Source: Tragulus kanchil (Eukaryota; Chordata; Mammalia; Artiodactyla; Tragulidae). From it: a stretch of DNA of 64,000 nucleotides. The stretch lies in NCBI GenBank assembly GCA_022376925.1, contig JAIOJX010000032.1:171331979-171395978 (forward strand). The letters are read 5' to 3'. How positions within the stretch are numbered: position 1 is the first letter of the stretch; each line of letters opens with the position of its first letter. Made by a program: the position numbers and the translations under genes. A model generated the notes under the pieces. It saw only the letters and a list, made by a program, of their open reading frames with translations, was not told the origin of the DNA and ran no database searches. This document shows positions 41,267-52,994 of this stretch, one piece after another.

Positions 41267-42890
41267 TGCTAATTTTGAGGATTTCTGAAATACATGCAGA
41301 AGTAGAGACAACTAGGTGTTGACAAGGACATAATAACTGGAGTCCTCACACGCTGCTGATGGGAATGTGACGTGGGGCCACTTTGAAAAACAGCTGTCTG
41401 GCAGTTCCTGGAAAAGTTACACACAGAATGACCACGTGATCCAGAAATTCCACTCCTAGGTATCTAGCCAGGAGAAATGAAAACACATGTCCACAAACAC
41501 ACACAGGGCTCCCAGGATGTCCATCCCTCAGGGGCTTGGTCCCAGGACCCCTGAGGACACCAAAACCTGAGGCTGTTCAAGTCTCTCGTATAAATGATGA
41601 AGTCAGTCCTCCGTGTCCTCAGGATATGTGTACACACATTTTTGTAGCAGCATTATCAATCCTGAAGGAAATCAACCCTGAATATTCACTGGAAGGACCA
41701 CTGCTAACACTGCAACTGCAGTACGTGGACCTGATGTGCAGAGCCGACTCACTGGAGAAGACCCTGATGCTGGCACCGACTGAAGGCAGGAGGAGACGAG
41801 GTGGACAGAGGATGAGATGGTGGGACAGGATCCCCAGCTCAATGGACATGAGTCTTAGCAGGCTCCAGGAGGCGGTGAAGGACAGGGGAGCCTGGTGTGC
41901 TGCAGTCCGTGTGGTTGCAAAGAATTGGACACAGCTTAGCGACTGAACAACAACAGTTGGTCGTAAAAGCCAGAAGGTGGAGACAAACCGAATGTCCATC
42001 AGTGGATGAATGGGTACACAGACGTGGTATGACCATGCAGTGGAGCATTATTTGGAATGTTACTGCCATAGGAAAGAATGCAGTACTGGTTCTCACTATA
42101 ATATGAATGCACCTTGACAACTAGGCCAAGTGAAAGAAATCAGTCACAAAAGGCCACGGTTCTTTTTAAAGCCACATTTTTATTCTATGATCTCATTCAT
42201 ATGAAATGTCCAGAAGAGGCAAATTCACAGAGACAGAATGTAACTGTGTGGTTGGCCAGGGACCTTGGGGGAGAGCTATGGAGAGTGACAGTTTTATTTG
42301 TAGAGAGTTGTTTTTTTTTTTTTTTTGGCTACTTCTATTGGTCTTTCATTTTATTTATTTCTCATCCATCTTCTTTCATCCATCGCAGTGGCTTCTCTGC
42401 AGAGCACCGGCTCCGGGCACATGCACTCCAGAGCTCCGGCTCGGTAGTTGGACACATCGGTCCAGCTGCTCCACGGCACGTGGGATCCTCCCAGGCCAGG
42501 GATCAAACCTGCACCCCTTGCACTGCAAGGCGGTGTCTTTACCCACTGGACCACCAGGGGAGCCCTGTAGAGAGTTTCTTTTGGGGGTGAGCATAGTGCT
42601 GAAAAATTGAATGTGATGGCTATGAAAAATGTAGTCATTTTCAGAATCATTGAACTGTGCCGTCATGAAGGTTTTGGGCTGTGCTGGCTCTTGGTCGTGG
42701 CACATGGGGTGCATGGGCTTAGTAGTTCCTGGACATGTGAGATTTTAGTCCCCCCATCAGGGATCAAACCTGCAGCCCATGCATCAGAAGGTGGATTCTT
42801 AACCCATGGGGCACCAGAGAAGCCCCCCAAATGTACCCTTTAAGTGAATGAATTGTATACTATGTGAATATTTCAAATAGTTATTAAAAA
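41267..42890 (+). repeat. L1M 3' end broken by a BovB and two SINEs (nest)
   Basis: L1 text is readable at 41280-41657 (CACACGCTGCTGATGGGAATG), 41957-42298 (ATGTCCATCAGTGGATGAAT), 42577-42660 and 42834-42890. Inserted are a BovB 3' end (41661-41952), a reverse SINE (42310-42565, target-site duplication TGTAGAGAGTT at 42299 and 42566) and a reverse SINE (42672-42834). Most is repeated at 43009-43990. Confidence 0.8.
41661..41952 (+). repeat. BovB (RTE) LINE 3' end
   Basis: GCCGACTCACTGGAGAAGAC, GATGAGATGGTGGGACAGGA and GACTGAACAACAACA are the BovB terminus; the frame is decayed (SLEKTLMLAPTEGRRRRGGQRMRW is still readable). Confidence 0.88.
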
Positions 42891-44120
42891 TGTAGAGGGG
42901 ACTTCCTGGTGGTCCAGTGGGTAGGACACCGCCTTGCAGTGCAAGGTGCCGGTTCAATCCCTGGCCTGGGATTAGGAAAATGTAGAGGCGGACCGAGGCT
43001 GGGGTGGTCTGCAGTCCGTGTGGTTGCAAAGAATTGGACACAGTTAGCGACTGAACAACAACAGTTGGTCGTAAAAGCCAGAAGGTGGAGACAAACCGAA
43101 TGTCCATCAGTGGATGAATGGGTACACAGACGTGGTATGACCATGCAGTGGAGCATTATTTGGAATGTTACTGCCATAGGAAAGAATGCAGTACTGGTTC
43201 TCACTATAATATGAATGCACCTTGACAACTAGGCCAAGTGAAAGAAATCAGTCACAAAAGGCCACGGTTCTTTTTAAAGCCACATTTTTATTCTATGATC
43301 TCATTCATATGAAATGTCCAGAAGAGGCAAATTCACAGAGACAGAATGTAACTGTGTGGTTGGCCAGGGACCTTGGGGGAGAGCTATGGAGAGTGACAGT
43401 TTTATTTGTAGAGAGTTGTTTTTTTTTTTTTTTTGGCTACTTCTATTGGTCTTTCATTTTATTTATTTCTCATCCATCTTCTTTCATCCATCGCAGTGGC
43501 TTCTCTGCAGAGCACCGGCTCCGGGCACATGCACTCCAGAGCTCCGGCTCGGTAGTTGGACACATCGGTCCAGCTGCTCCACGGCACGTGGGATCCTCCC
43601 AGGCCAGGGATCAAACCTGCACCCCTTGCACTGCAAGGCGGTGTCTTTACCCACTGGACCACCAGGGGAGCCCTGTAGAGAGTTTCTTTTGGGGGTGAGC
43701 ATAGTGCTGAAAAATTGAATGTGATGGCTATGAAAAATGTAGTCATTTTCAGAATCATTGAACTGTGCCGTCATGAAGGTTTTGGGCTGTGCTGGCTCTT
43801 GGTCGTGGCACATGGGGTGCATGGGCTTAGTAGTTCCTGGACATGTGAGATTTTAGTCCCCCCATCAGGGATCAAACCTGCAGCCCATGCATCAGAAGGT
43901 GAATTCTTAACCCATGGGGCACCAGAGAAGCCCCCAACTGTACCCTTTAAGTGAATGAATTGTATACTATGTGAATATTTCAAATAGTTATTAAAAAATG
44001 TAGAGGGGGACTTCCCTGGTGGTCCAGTGGGTAAGGACACCGCCTTGCAGTGCAAGGGGTGCCGGTTCAATCCCTGGCCTGGGAGGATCCTACGTGCCAT
44101 GGAGCGGCTGGACCGATGTG
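41900..44120 (+). repeat. Tandem duplication D11, offset 1108
   Basis: Copy 1 41900-43008, copy 2 43009-44120. The last ~100 bases of copy 1 (42898-43008) are a gap-ridden version of the SINE at 44007-44120: single bases missing from homopolymers, then larger losses. Confidence 0.95.
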
Positions 44121-44240
44121 TCCAACTACCGAGCCGGCGCTCTGCAGCGCATGCGCCCAGAGCCGGTGCTCTGCAGTGAGAGAGGCCACTATGATGGGAG
44201 GCCCACAGAGGCCAAAGAACAAAGATGGATGAAAATAAAT
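44007..44240 (+). repeat. tRNA-derived SINE (damaged first copy 42898-43008)
   Basis: GGGACTTCCCTGGTGGTCCAG ... GGTTCAATCCCTGGCCTGGG ... GCGCATGCGCCCAGAGCCGG ... GATGGATGAAAATAAATT. Confidence 0.88.
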
Positions 44241-44319
44241 TTTTTAAAGATCAATAAAACAGGGGTCAAAATTAAAGAAAAAAATCTAGAAAAATGTAGA
44301 GAGAGTTTGGTTGGTTCCT

Positions 44320-45475
44320 CAAAAAATTAAATTTTTTGATCTTTCAAAAAATTAAACAATTACCATATGATCCAGCAATTCTACCGCTGGGTGTATACTC
44401 AGAAAGCAGTGTTCATAGGGATGCCATTCGTACTAGCCAAAATGTACAAACAACCCAGAGGCTCATCAGTGAAGTAACAGATGAATAAAATGTGGCAAAG
44501 ACACACAACGAAACATCATTCAGCCTTTAAAAGGAAGGGTATTCTAGGGACTTCCCCGGTGGTCCAGTGTCTAAGATTCCATGCTCCCCGTGAAAGGGAC
44601 CAGAGTTCAATCCCTGGTCTGAGAACTAGATCCCACATGGTGCGACAAAGACCCTACACAGTCAAATAATTTTTTTTTTAATTTCTTCTTTAAAGTAAAG
44701 ATATTGTATAGCACATGACACGGATGAACCTTGAGGAGAGTATGCTATGAGAAATAGGCCAGACACAGAAGGACAGGTTCCTTCTGTGTCTCACAGAAGG
44801 TAGAGGTTCCTATATGATTCCACTTATTTATTTATTTTTTTTGTCTCTAAGTCATTGTTTATTTTTCATCCATCTTTTTATTCTTTGGCCTCTGTGGGCC
44901 TCCCATCGCAGTGGCCTCTCTCGTTGCAGAGCAGTGGTTTTGAGTGCATGCATTCCAGCGCGCTGGCTTGTAGCTGGACACACTGGCCCAGCCGTTCCTC
45001 GGTACGTGGGATCTTCCCGGGCCACGGAGCAAACGGGCACCCCTCACACAGCAAGGCAGGTTCCTTACCCACTGGACTGCCAGGGAAGCCCGATTCCACT
45101 TATTTTTAAAACTTGTTGGCCTACGCTACACCGTTTGTGGACTCTTAATTCCCCGGACCAGAGACTGAACCTGGACCACAGCCGTGAAAGAGCTGAGTCC
45201 GGACCACTGGACCACGAGGGAACTGCCACGTGTGACTCCACTTCACAAGAGTCCAGTTCACACCGTCCAAGGGTGGTGGCCAGGGGCTGGGGGAGGGGGG
45301 CGAGCATTTAGCACGGACAGCGTTTCAGCTGGGGATGATGGGAAGGTTCTGGAGACCCACGGTAGCGATGGCGGCAGGACCACGTGACTGCAGCTGATGC
45401 CACTGACCTGGACCCTTAAAAATGGTAGATTTTATGCTACATATATTCTCACTCACACGGTAGAGGGAAGTGTTT
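44320..45475 (+). repeat. L1M 3'-UTR split by three SINEs
   Basis: L1 pieces are at 44330-44545, 44690-44829 and 45231-45475. SINEs: forward 44548-44688; reverse 44830-45091, with a 14-bp target-site duplication GATTCCACTTATTT at 44816 and 45092; reverse about 45106-45228. Confidence 0.8.
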
Positions 45476-45574
45476 TACAAGCCACGACACATCCATCAAC
45501 CAGCTTCAAAAATTAGTATGGATTTCACTTGAGTTTGGAGTCTTCCTTTTTGTATATAGTTCTTCATTATTTAT

Positions 45575-45790
45575 CTATGGCTGCCCTGGGTCTCCGTTGC
45601 CGCGCAGGCTTTTCGCGAGTTTCGGCGAGCAGGTTTCCCGGGCGTGGCTTGTCCCGTGGAGCACGGGCTGAGGGCACACGGGCTTCCGTAGGTGTGCGCG
45701 GGCTCAGCTGCTCTGGGCCAGGCGGGGTCCTCCCAGACCAGGGGTCGGCCCTGTGCCTGCTGCCCTGGCAGGCGGCGGCTTGTCCACGAG
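45575..45790 (-). repeat. G+C-rich tRNA-derived SINE, reverse (second copy 46670-46877)
   Basis: ATGGCTGCCCTGGGTCTCCG, TGTCCCGTGGAGCACGGGCT, CCTCCCAGACCAGGGGTCGG; unusually rich in CpG for a SINE. Confidence 0.6.
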
Positions 45791-45799
45791 CCCAGGACG

Positions 45800-46640
45800 T
45801 GCTGGCATCTTCAGGCATCATCTGTCATCACGGACAGACAAGGACACTGCCGCGGAGCGGGGGCCTGGGCCAGAGACGGGGCCGGAAGGCGCGGGTCGGC
45901 CTCTGCTCACTCCCCCGGGCCCCCCGCAGGCTCGCTTCCCAGCCCAGCTCTCCGCCCCGCGACCCCATTCAAAGCGCGGGACTGACGGAGCCCGTCCTGG
46001 GCTGTGATGCCCCCTCGCGCATAGCCTTCAGCACACACGGCGCTCCTCCACCCGGGACGGCAAGGTAAACACAACCTACCAGGTACCTTTCTAAAGAAAA
46101 TGGTAGCGACGTGTAATCGATTAAAACGTGGTGTGAACTCCTGCTGTACAGCAAAGTGGTCAGGTGCAGTCACCATTGTGAAGTGTAGCTCGATGGCCTT
46201 CTCTGCATTCAAAATGTGCATGTCCATCAGCGTCCTAAAAGTCTGCGTACCCCAAAGAGGAGCTCTGTGCCCACGAGGCGTGCCTTGCGCGCGATGGTCT
46301 TGGGGACCCTCTGCCCCAGGGGAGCGCCTCGCACTGTCTGGCCTCCGTCTCCCCTGGGCCCTCCCCCTCGCTTCACAGCGCTGCTCACAAGTGTCCCGCG
46401 GCCCGTCCTCCTGCCTCGCCAGTGCCTGGTGGCCATGGAGGTAAGTGTGTATCCAGCGTGTCTACCGCCAGCCCAGTGCACCCGACGTGTATGTGTGGAT
46501 TCAGTGAGTAACAGGTACAGCTGATACTTCCCTCTTCCTGTGGGGATGGCAAACCGTTTAAACAATTTTGTACAATTTGGGAAGACGTTCTTCCCTTTTC
46601 GGAGCCTTCAGGATTGGCTCAAACCTTTGAAAGTGTGGCT
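45800..46640. other. Unique G+C-rich sequence, no gene supported (second copy 46888-47725)
   Basis: Long frames occur only through composition and do not resemble a known protein. 46092-46240 could be a decayed LINE piece. GCCATGGAG|GTAAGTG at 46433 resembles a splice donor, without other exon evidence. Confidence 0.45.
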
Positions 46641-47729
46641 GCTTCGGGTCTCCGTTGCTTCATTATTTATCTATGGCTGCCCTGGGTCTCCGTTGCGCAG
46701 GCTTTTCGCGAGTTTCGCGAGCAGGTTTCGCGTGGCTTGTCCCGTGGAGCACGGGCTGAGGGCACACGGGCTTCCGTAGGTGTGCGCGGGCTCAGCTGCT
46801 CTGGGCCAGGCGGGGTCCTCCCAGACCAGGGGTCGGCCCTGTGCCTGCTGCCCTGGCAGGCGGCGGCTTGTCCACGAGCCCAGGACGTGCTGGCATCTTC
46901 AGGCATCATCTGTCATCACGGACAGACAAGGACACTGCCGCGGAGCGGGGGCCTGGGCCAGAGACGGGGCCGGAAGGCGCGGGTCGGCCTCTGCTCACTC
47001 CCCCGGGCCCCCCGCAGGCTCGCTTCCCAGCCCAGCTCTCCGCCCCGCGACCCCATTCAAAGCGCGGGACTGACGGAGCCCGTCCTGGGCTGTGATGCCC
47101 CCTCGCGCATAGCCTTCAGCACACACGGCGCCCTCCACCCGGGACGGCAAGGTAAACACAACCTACCAGGTACCTTTCTAAAGAAAATGGTAGCGACGTG
47201 TAATCGATTAAAACGTGGTGTGAACTCCTGCTGTACAGCAAAGTGGTCAGGTGCAGTCACCATTGTGAAGTGTAGCTCGATGGCCTTCTCTGCATTCAAA
47301 ATGTGCATGTCCATCAGCGTCCTAAAAGTCTGCGTACCCCAAAGAGGAGCTCTGTGCCCACGAGGCGTGCCTTGCGCGCGATGGTCTTGGGGACCCTCTG
47401 CCCCAGGGGAGCGCCTCGCACTGTCTGGCCTCCGTCTCCCCTGGGCCCTCCCCCTCGCTTCACAGCGCTGCTCACAAGTGTCCCGCGGCCCGTCCTCCTG
47501 CCTCGCCAGTGCCTGGTGGCCATGGAGGTAAGTGTGTATCCAGCGTGTCTACCGCCAGCCCAGTGCACCCGACGTGTATGTGTGGATTCAGTGAGTAACA
47601 GGTACAGCTGATACTTCCCTCTTCCTGTGGGGATGGCAAACCGTTTAAACAATTTTGTACAATTTGGGAAGACGTTCTTCCCTTTTCGGAGCCTTCAGGA
47701 TTGGCTCAAACCTTTGAAAGTGTGATAAC

Positions 47730-48088
47730 AGATCACTGTCCTATACGCAGGAACATTCCGGGCAGCAGGGCTCCTTGTGAGTCATGGTGTATTAATAGCA
47801 CCTTCAAAATCTGAACAAAGATCCTGTGATGCTGTTTCAGTCTCTGAGGAGCTGAGCAAATTATCTGCCAAGTGTATCTGCCCGCTCAGAACATGCGTCA
47901 CCTCCTTATGAAAAGACCTTAAAGCCTCGACACTTGACTAGTGAAAGTTTTAGAGCTTTAAATTTGACCCAAAACAGTTTTCTTTCTTTTAATTCCAAGT
48001 TTAAAAAAAAAAACAAAAACAAGAACTAACAAATCAGAGTGAAGAAAACTGATGTCAGCTGATAGGTGATAGATGACCGTAGGTTACC
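47730..48088. other. Unique intergenic sequence before the LTR
   Basis: Nothing recognisable; moderate A+T, one A-rich run at 48002. Confidence 0.5.
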
Positions 48089-48089
48089 G

Positions 48090-48599
48090 TGAACAGTGTC
48101 GGATTCTTAATCTCCGATGAAGAATTCACATTGGGATCAAAAAGACTCGGTGATGGTCACTCAGAACTTCATACAGTGAAAAGTTTATTAGTGAGAAAGG
48201 ATAGGGAAGAGCTTCCAGCGTAGACACTGGAAGGGGAACAGAAGAGTATACCCGCTTTGCCGGCTTAAGCATGACAATTTATATTTTCCAGTCAGTTGCT
48301 AAAACAGTAGCTTAAGGTTGTAAAGGCCTCGCAGTCTCACACCCACAACATGAGATTAGCCAGGGGATAGTCTCTGGGCGAGGTGAGACATTCTGGTGTA
48401 AAGGCCTTTCTAGGCCCACAGCATCAACATAAGAAATAAACTTAGTTTTGAGTTGCTCTTATCACAACAGACATTTCAGGTTAGAAAAATACTTGCCCTT
48501 CTTTTTTTCCCTCACCTCCTCCTCGGGCCCACTGGCCTCATTATCGACTGGCCTCGTTATTGAATCCGCGTATTAATCTAGTTATTAAACCCTTTCACA
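48090..48599 (-). repeat. Solo LTR of an endogenous retrovirus, reverse orientation
   Basis: Read on the - strand it opens TGTGAAAGGGTTTAATAAC and closes CACTGTTCA, the TG...CA ends of an LTR. A TATA-like ATATAAAT (48277-48284) is followed by the poly-A signal AATAAA (48184-48189) in the right order. The flanks GTTACC (48083) and GCTACC (48600) are an imperfect 6-bp target duplication with one extra base. There is no internal viral sequence on either side, so it is a recombined solo LTR. Confidence 0.6.
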
Positions 48600-48630
48600 G
48601 CTACCCACCTTTTAAACGGCTGAATGGACA

Positions 48631-48756
48631 GGGAATTCCCTGGCAGTCCAGTGGTTAGGACTCTGTGCTCTTACTGCTGAGACCTCGGGTTCAATCCCTG
48701 CCTGGGGAACTATTATCCCGCATCCCACAAGCAGCGAGATGAAGCCAAAAAAAGTT
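48631..48756 (+). repeat. CHR-2-like SINE
   Basis: GGGAATTCCCTGGCAGTCCAG ... GGGTTCAATCCCTGCCTGGG ... GATGAAGCCAAAAAAAG. Confidence 0.8.
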
Positions 48757-48765
48757 GGATGGATG

Positions 48766-48814
48766 AAACCAAGAAAACATTTCACCTCTAAACCAAGAAA
48801 ACATTTCGCCTCTG
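48766..48814 (+). repeat. 24-bp tandem duplication
   Basis: AAACCAAGAAAACATTTC followed by RCCTCTRA occurs twice in direct succession with two differences. Confidence 0.8.
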
Positions 48815-49063
48815 AACTCCATTCATTGTGCATGGAATCCCATGTGTCCACCTTTGTTCCACTGTTCTCAGTCAGCTGGTCAAAGCCAGTCAGGTCCACC
48901 CCAACCCAATGCAACCCCTTCCTGTCCCCCAGGCTTTCTGAAGCAGTTTCTAAGTTTCATCGTATCGTTGCATCTTAAGTATTTCATCTTTTCCTTAACA
49001 AATCTTTGTAACTCAAACAGACTCCAGGTACTTGGCATTACAATTAAATCCACAATTAAAAAT

Positions 49064-49399
49064 AGGACAGGATGGGGGCTTCCCCTGGTGGTCCAGTGGA
49101 TAAGGACACCGCCTTGCAGTGCAAGGGGCGCCAGTTCGATCCCTGGCCTGGGAAGATCCCACGTGCCGTGGAGCGGCTGGACCGATGTGTCCAATCACCG
49201 AGCCGGAGCTCTGGAGCGCATGCGCCCAGAGCCGGTGCTCTGCAGCAACAGACACCACCGCAATGGGAGGCCCGCAGGAGCCAAAGAACAAAGACGATGA
49301 AAAATAGAGAAATGGAAGACCAATAGAAGTGGCCCGCCCGCTCCCCTCCCTCCCTAACCCGACCCCCGCCCCCCCACCAAAAAAAAAGGACAGGATGGG
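49064..49399 (+). repeat. tRNA-derived SINE with 13-bp target-site duplication
   Basis: AGGACAGGATGGG at 49064-49076 and 49387-49399 bounds the body (GGCTTCCCCTGGTGGTCC ... GCGCATGCGCCCAGAGCCGG ... C-rich then A9). Confidence 0.9.
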
Positions 49400-49690
49400 A
49401 CATCCCTGGTGACTCAGTGGATAAGAACCCGCCTCCCATGGAGGGGTCACAGGTTTGATCCCTGGTCAGGGGTGATCCCACAGGCCTCAGAGCAACTAAG
49501 CCCCATGTGCCACAGCTCCTGAGCCTGGGCTCTAGAGCCTGTGCTCCTCAACAAGAGAAGTCACCGCACTGAGAAGCCCAAGCACCAAATGAAGAGTAGC
49601 CACCACGGTCATTGCACCTAGCGAAAGCCTGCTCAAAGCCATGAAGATCTACCACAGCCAAAAATAAATGATTAAAAAAAAAAATAAAAC
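49400..49690 (+). repeat. tRNA-derived SINE, long form
   Basis: ACATCCCTGGTGACTCAGTG ... GGTTTGATCCCTGGTCAGGG ... CACAGCCAAAAATAAATGA and an A-rich tail. Confidence 0.85.
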
Positions 49691-49699
49691 AAGGCGGGA

Positions 49700-49846
49700 T
49701 GTTCATTTTTCAGTTCAACCTTGTACTGGAGGTTTCAGCTAGGGAAGTTAGTCAAGATATATAAAAAGCACCCTGACTGCACAGAAAAGGAATAAAAGTG
49801 ACCTCTCTTTGTTGATGACATAATCTTCTATACGGAAAACCAAGAA

Positions 49847-49885
<39 letters not shown>

Positions 49886-50282
49886 GGAATATTACTCAGC
49901 CATAAAAAGTGAAATGCTGCCATTTGCAGCAATGTGGAATGCTATGCTTAATGAAATAAATCAGAAAGACAGAGATAAATACTATATGATATCACTTACG
50001 TGTGAAATAATACTAATGAATGTATATACAAAACAGAAACAGGTTCACAGGCATAGAAAACAAATTAGCAGTTATCAAAGGGGAGAGGGAATGAGGAAGG
50101 ATGAATTAGTGGTACAGGATTAACAGACAAACTATTATGTATAAAATAGATAAGCAACAAGGATTTCGTGTGTAGCACAGGTAACTAAACCCATTATCAT
50201 GTAATAACCTACAATGGAATATAATCTACAAAAAGACTGAATCACTCACCTGAAATTAAATGCAACGTTGCAAATCAACTGT
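49700..50282 (+). repeat. L1 fragment (ORF2 end and 3' UTR) with (CA)n
   Basis: 49700-49850 is ORF2-like (TTGTACTGGAGGTTTCAGCT, GTTGATGACATAATCTTCTA). A (CA)n run is at 49851-49883. 49884-50282 is L1 3' end (GGAATATTACTCAGCCATAA, ACTATATGATATCACTTACG). Confidence 0.8.
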
Positions 50283-50690
50283 GACCCCAGAGCACCCCTC
50301 GTCCAAGCAGGATGCTACCCCCCTGCCCAGGGCTGTGCCCGGAGAGACTGTCTCACTCGAGCATAACTGGAGCATCACCACTCTAACCTTCGCAGAGGAC
50401 GGGCAGCTCATCTCAGTCAGCCTCCAGCTAAAAGGAGCTCCTCTACCTACGCTGCAGGGGACGGTTTAATTGTTGGCAAATTTCTGCAAATGAAAATCAA
50501 TCTCTGATTTACTTCATTCTTGCAGCTGATCTCACTGTGCTGAAAGGTGCAGGCAGGAGGGTTCATATGCAGGGTTTAGCTAGCTTTCAGTACAATTTTT
50601 AAAAACTAATTGTGTAGCGAATATGATGTGTGGCATATTAATTTGGTAATTCCTTTCATCATTCATTGAAGAAAAAAATTCTACTTTTGA
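50283..50690. other. Unique intergenic sequence between L1 and BovB
   Basis: No known element or exon identified; short frames only. Confidence 0.45.
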
Positions 50691-52595
50691 GCAGTTGTTG
50701 TGCCGTGCACATACCCAACATCCCCAAGATAAAGAAATGCAAGAAGGCAAAATGGTTGCCTGAGGAGGCCTTACAAATAGCTGAAGAAAGAAGGGAAGCA
50801 AAAATGAAGGGAGAAATGCAAAGATATGCCCAAATGAATGCAGAGTCCCAGGGAACAGCAAGGAGAGATAGCAAGTTTTCTGAAATGAACAGTGTAAAGA
50901 AACAGAGAACAGTCGAGTGGGGACCACAGGAGATCTCTTCAAAGAAACTGGAGAAACTGAGAGAGCATTTCATGCAAGGATGGGCACGATAAAGGACAGA
51001 AATGGCAAGGACCTCACACTAGCAGAAATGATGAAGAGGGGGCAAGAATACATGGAAGAACCAAAAAAAAAAAAAATCTTAAGGGCCTGGATATCCACGA
51101 TGGTGTGGTCACACCCAGAGCCAGACACCCTGGAGAGGGACGTCCCGTGGGCCTTGAGGAAGCCTCACTGTGCACAGGGCTAGTGGAGTGAAGGCGTTCC
51201 AGCTGAGCTCTTTCAGATACTACAGGATGATGCTGTCAAAGTGCTCCACTCACTATGCCAGCACATTTGGAAAACTCAGCAGTGGCCTCAGGACTGGAAA
51301 AGGTCAGTGTTCATCCCAATCCCAAAGAAGAGCAATGTCAAAGAACATTCAGACTAACACACAAATTGCACTTATTTCACATGTTAGAAAGGTTATGCTC
51401 AAAATCCTTCAAGCCAGGCTTCAGCAGTACATGAATCAAGAACTTCCAGATGTACAAAGTGGGTTTAGGAAAGGCAGAGGAACCAGAGATCAAATTGCCA
51501 ACATACCCTGGATCACAGAAAAAGCAAGGAAATTTCAGAAAAAAAAAAAAAATCCAACTACTTCTGCTTCATTGACTATACTAAAGCCTTTGACTGTATG
51601 GATCACAACAAACTGGAAAATTCTTAAAGAGATGGGAATACTGTCTTTTGAGAAACCTGCATGCAACAGTTAGATCTGGACGTGGAACAACGGACTGGTT
51701 CCAAACTGGCAAAGGAGTACGTCAAGGCTATGTATTGTCACCCTGCTTGTTTAACTTATACGCAGAGTACAGAGTGTGAAATGCCAGGCCAGCTGAGTTA
51801 GAAGCTGGAGTCAACATTGCTGGGACAAATATCAGTAACCTCAGATATGCAGGAGACACCACTCTCCTGGCAGAAAGTGAAGAGGAACTAAAGAGCCTCC
51901 TGATGAAGGTCAAAGAGGAAAGTGAAAAGTCTGGCTTAAAACTCTACACTCAAAAAACTAAGATCTTGGCATCCGGTCCCATCACTTCATGGCGAATAGA
52001 TGGAGAAACAAAGGAAACAGTGACAGACTTTATTTTCTTGGGCTCCAAAGTCACTGCTGACAAAGACGGAAGCCATGAAATGAAAAGATGTGTGCTTCTT
52101 GGAAGAAAAGCTATGAGTAACCTCGACAGTGCATGAAAAAGGCAGAGACATCACTTTGCTGACACAAGTCCATAGAGTCAAAGCTATGGCTTTCCAGTAG
52201 TCATGTGTGGCTGTGAGAGGTGGCCCATAAAGAACGGTGAAGGCCAAAGAATCGATGCTTTCAAATAGTGGTTCTTGAGAACTCCTGAGAGTCCCTTGGA
52301 CAGCAAGGAGCTCAAACCAGTCCATCCTAAAGGAAATCAGCCCTGAATATTCCTCGGAAGCACTGATGGTGAAGCTGAAGCTCCAATACGTTGGCCGCCT
52401 GATGTGAAGAGCCGACTCACTGGAGAAGACCCTGGGGCTGGGAAAGGAGACAGAGGCGGCAGAGGAAGACGGTATCACTGACTCAGTGGACGTGAATTTG
52501 AGCAATCTCCAGAAGACGGGAAAGAGAAGGCAGCCTGGTGTGCTGCAAGCCTGGGGCTGCAAGGAGTCAGACACGATTCAGCGACTGGGTAACAA
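50691..52595 (+). repeat. BovB (RTE) LINE, 5'-truncated, reverse transcriptase broken
   Basis: About 1.9 kb of the ~3.2-kb element. Readable protein patches: KWLPEEALQIAEERREAKMK, the palm region KVMLKILQARLQQYMNQELP, DVQSGFRKGRGTRDQIANI, and ASGPITSWRIDGETKETVTD. Frameshifts and stops separate them, including an A13 run at 51539. The element ends GGAGTCAGACACGATTCAGC near 52595. It marks the genome as ruminant; no function is expected. The 3' part is repeated at 53268-53708. Confidence 0.92.
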
Positions 52596-52639
52596 GGGGG
52601 AGCTTAGGACACAAAGTTCTTTGGCCGCCAGGGTGACTG

Positions 52640-52990
52640 TCCAGTGACCGCACAGAGATCAATAGGCAGCTTCTACACAGGCTGGTCTGGCCTGCTGCGG
52701 CGGTGCAGGGAAGCAGCGCCTAGCCCAAACCTCCAGGTCCAGGAGGGCTTCCTGGAGAAGGTGCCACAGGAGGAGGAGGAGGTTAAAAAAGTCAGGGGTG
52801 GGGGAGGTGAGGGAAACCTTTCCAGCAGAAGTCAGAGCTGTGGGCGTGGGGAGGGAGGGGGCCTGTACCTTCTCGAATCTGGGGGAGAGGCTGGCGCGGC
52901 TTTTCAGTCTGGATGCCGCTGGGGAGGAACGCGCTTATTCATCCCAGGGCACTGGGGCGTCCGTCGCTCAAGGTTTTGTGGCTAAACTGT
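52640..52990. other. Unique G-rich sequence (second copy 53753-54103)
   Basis: Purine-rich, with a GGAGGAGGAGG run and GGGGAGGGAGGGGG. No gene recognised. Confidence 0.5.
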
Positions 52991-52994
52991 GTCC

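Larger units (their letters stand above)
38221..41660. other. Intergenic block 3' of HSP90AA1; no gene supported
   Basis: Holds two reverse Bov-A2 pieces, a SINE and L1 remnants listed separately. 38735-39150, 39770-40180 and 40466-41220 are unique with no exon seen. In human the next gene on this side is the convergent DYNC1H1; nothing like its last exons is visible here. Confidence 0.55.
45562..47729 (+). repeat. Tandem duplication D12, offset ~1087
   Basis: Copy 1 45562-46657, copy 2 46658-47729. The start of copy 2 lacks bases in CGCG-rich runs, and a 20-bp piece (GGCTGC..GGGTCTCCGTTGC) is repeated across the joint. Confidence 0.94.

Noticed and set aside
50666..52136. Host gene with reverse-transcriptase-like reading frames
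   Set aside because: The frames are disrupted pieces of a BovB LINE, recognisable by the RTE-type reverse transcriptase text and the typical BovB end.
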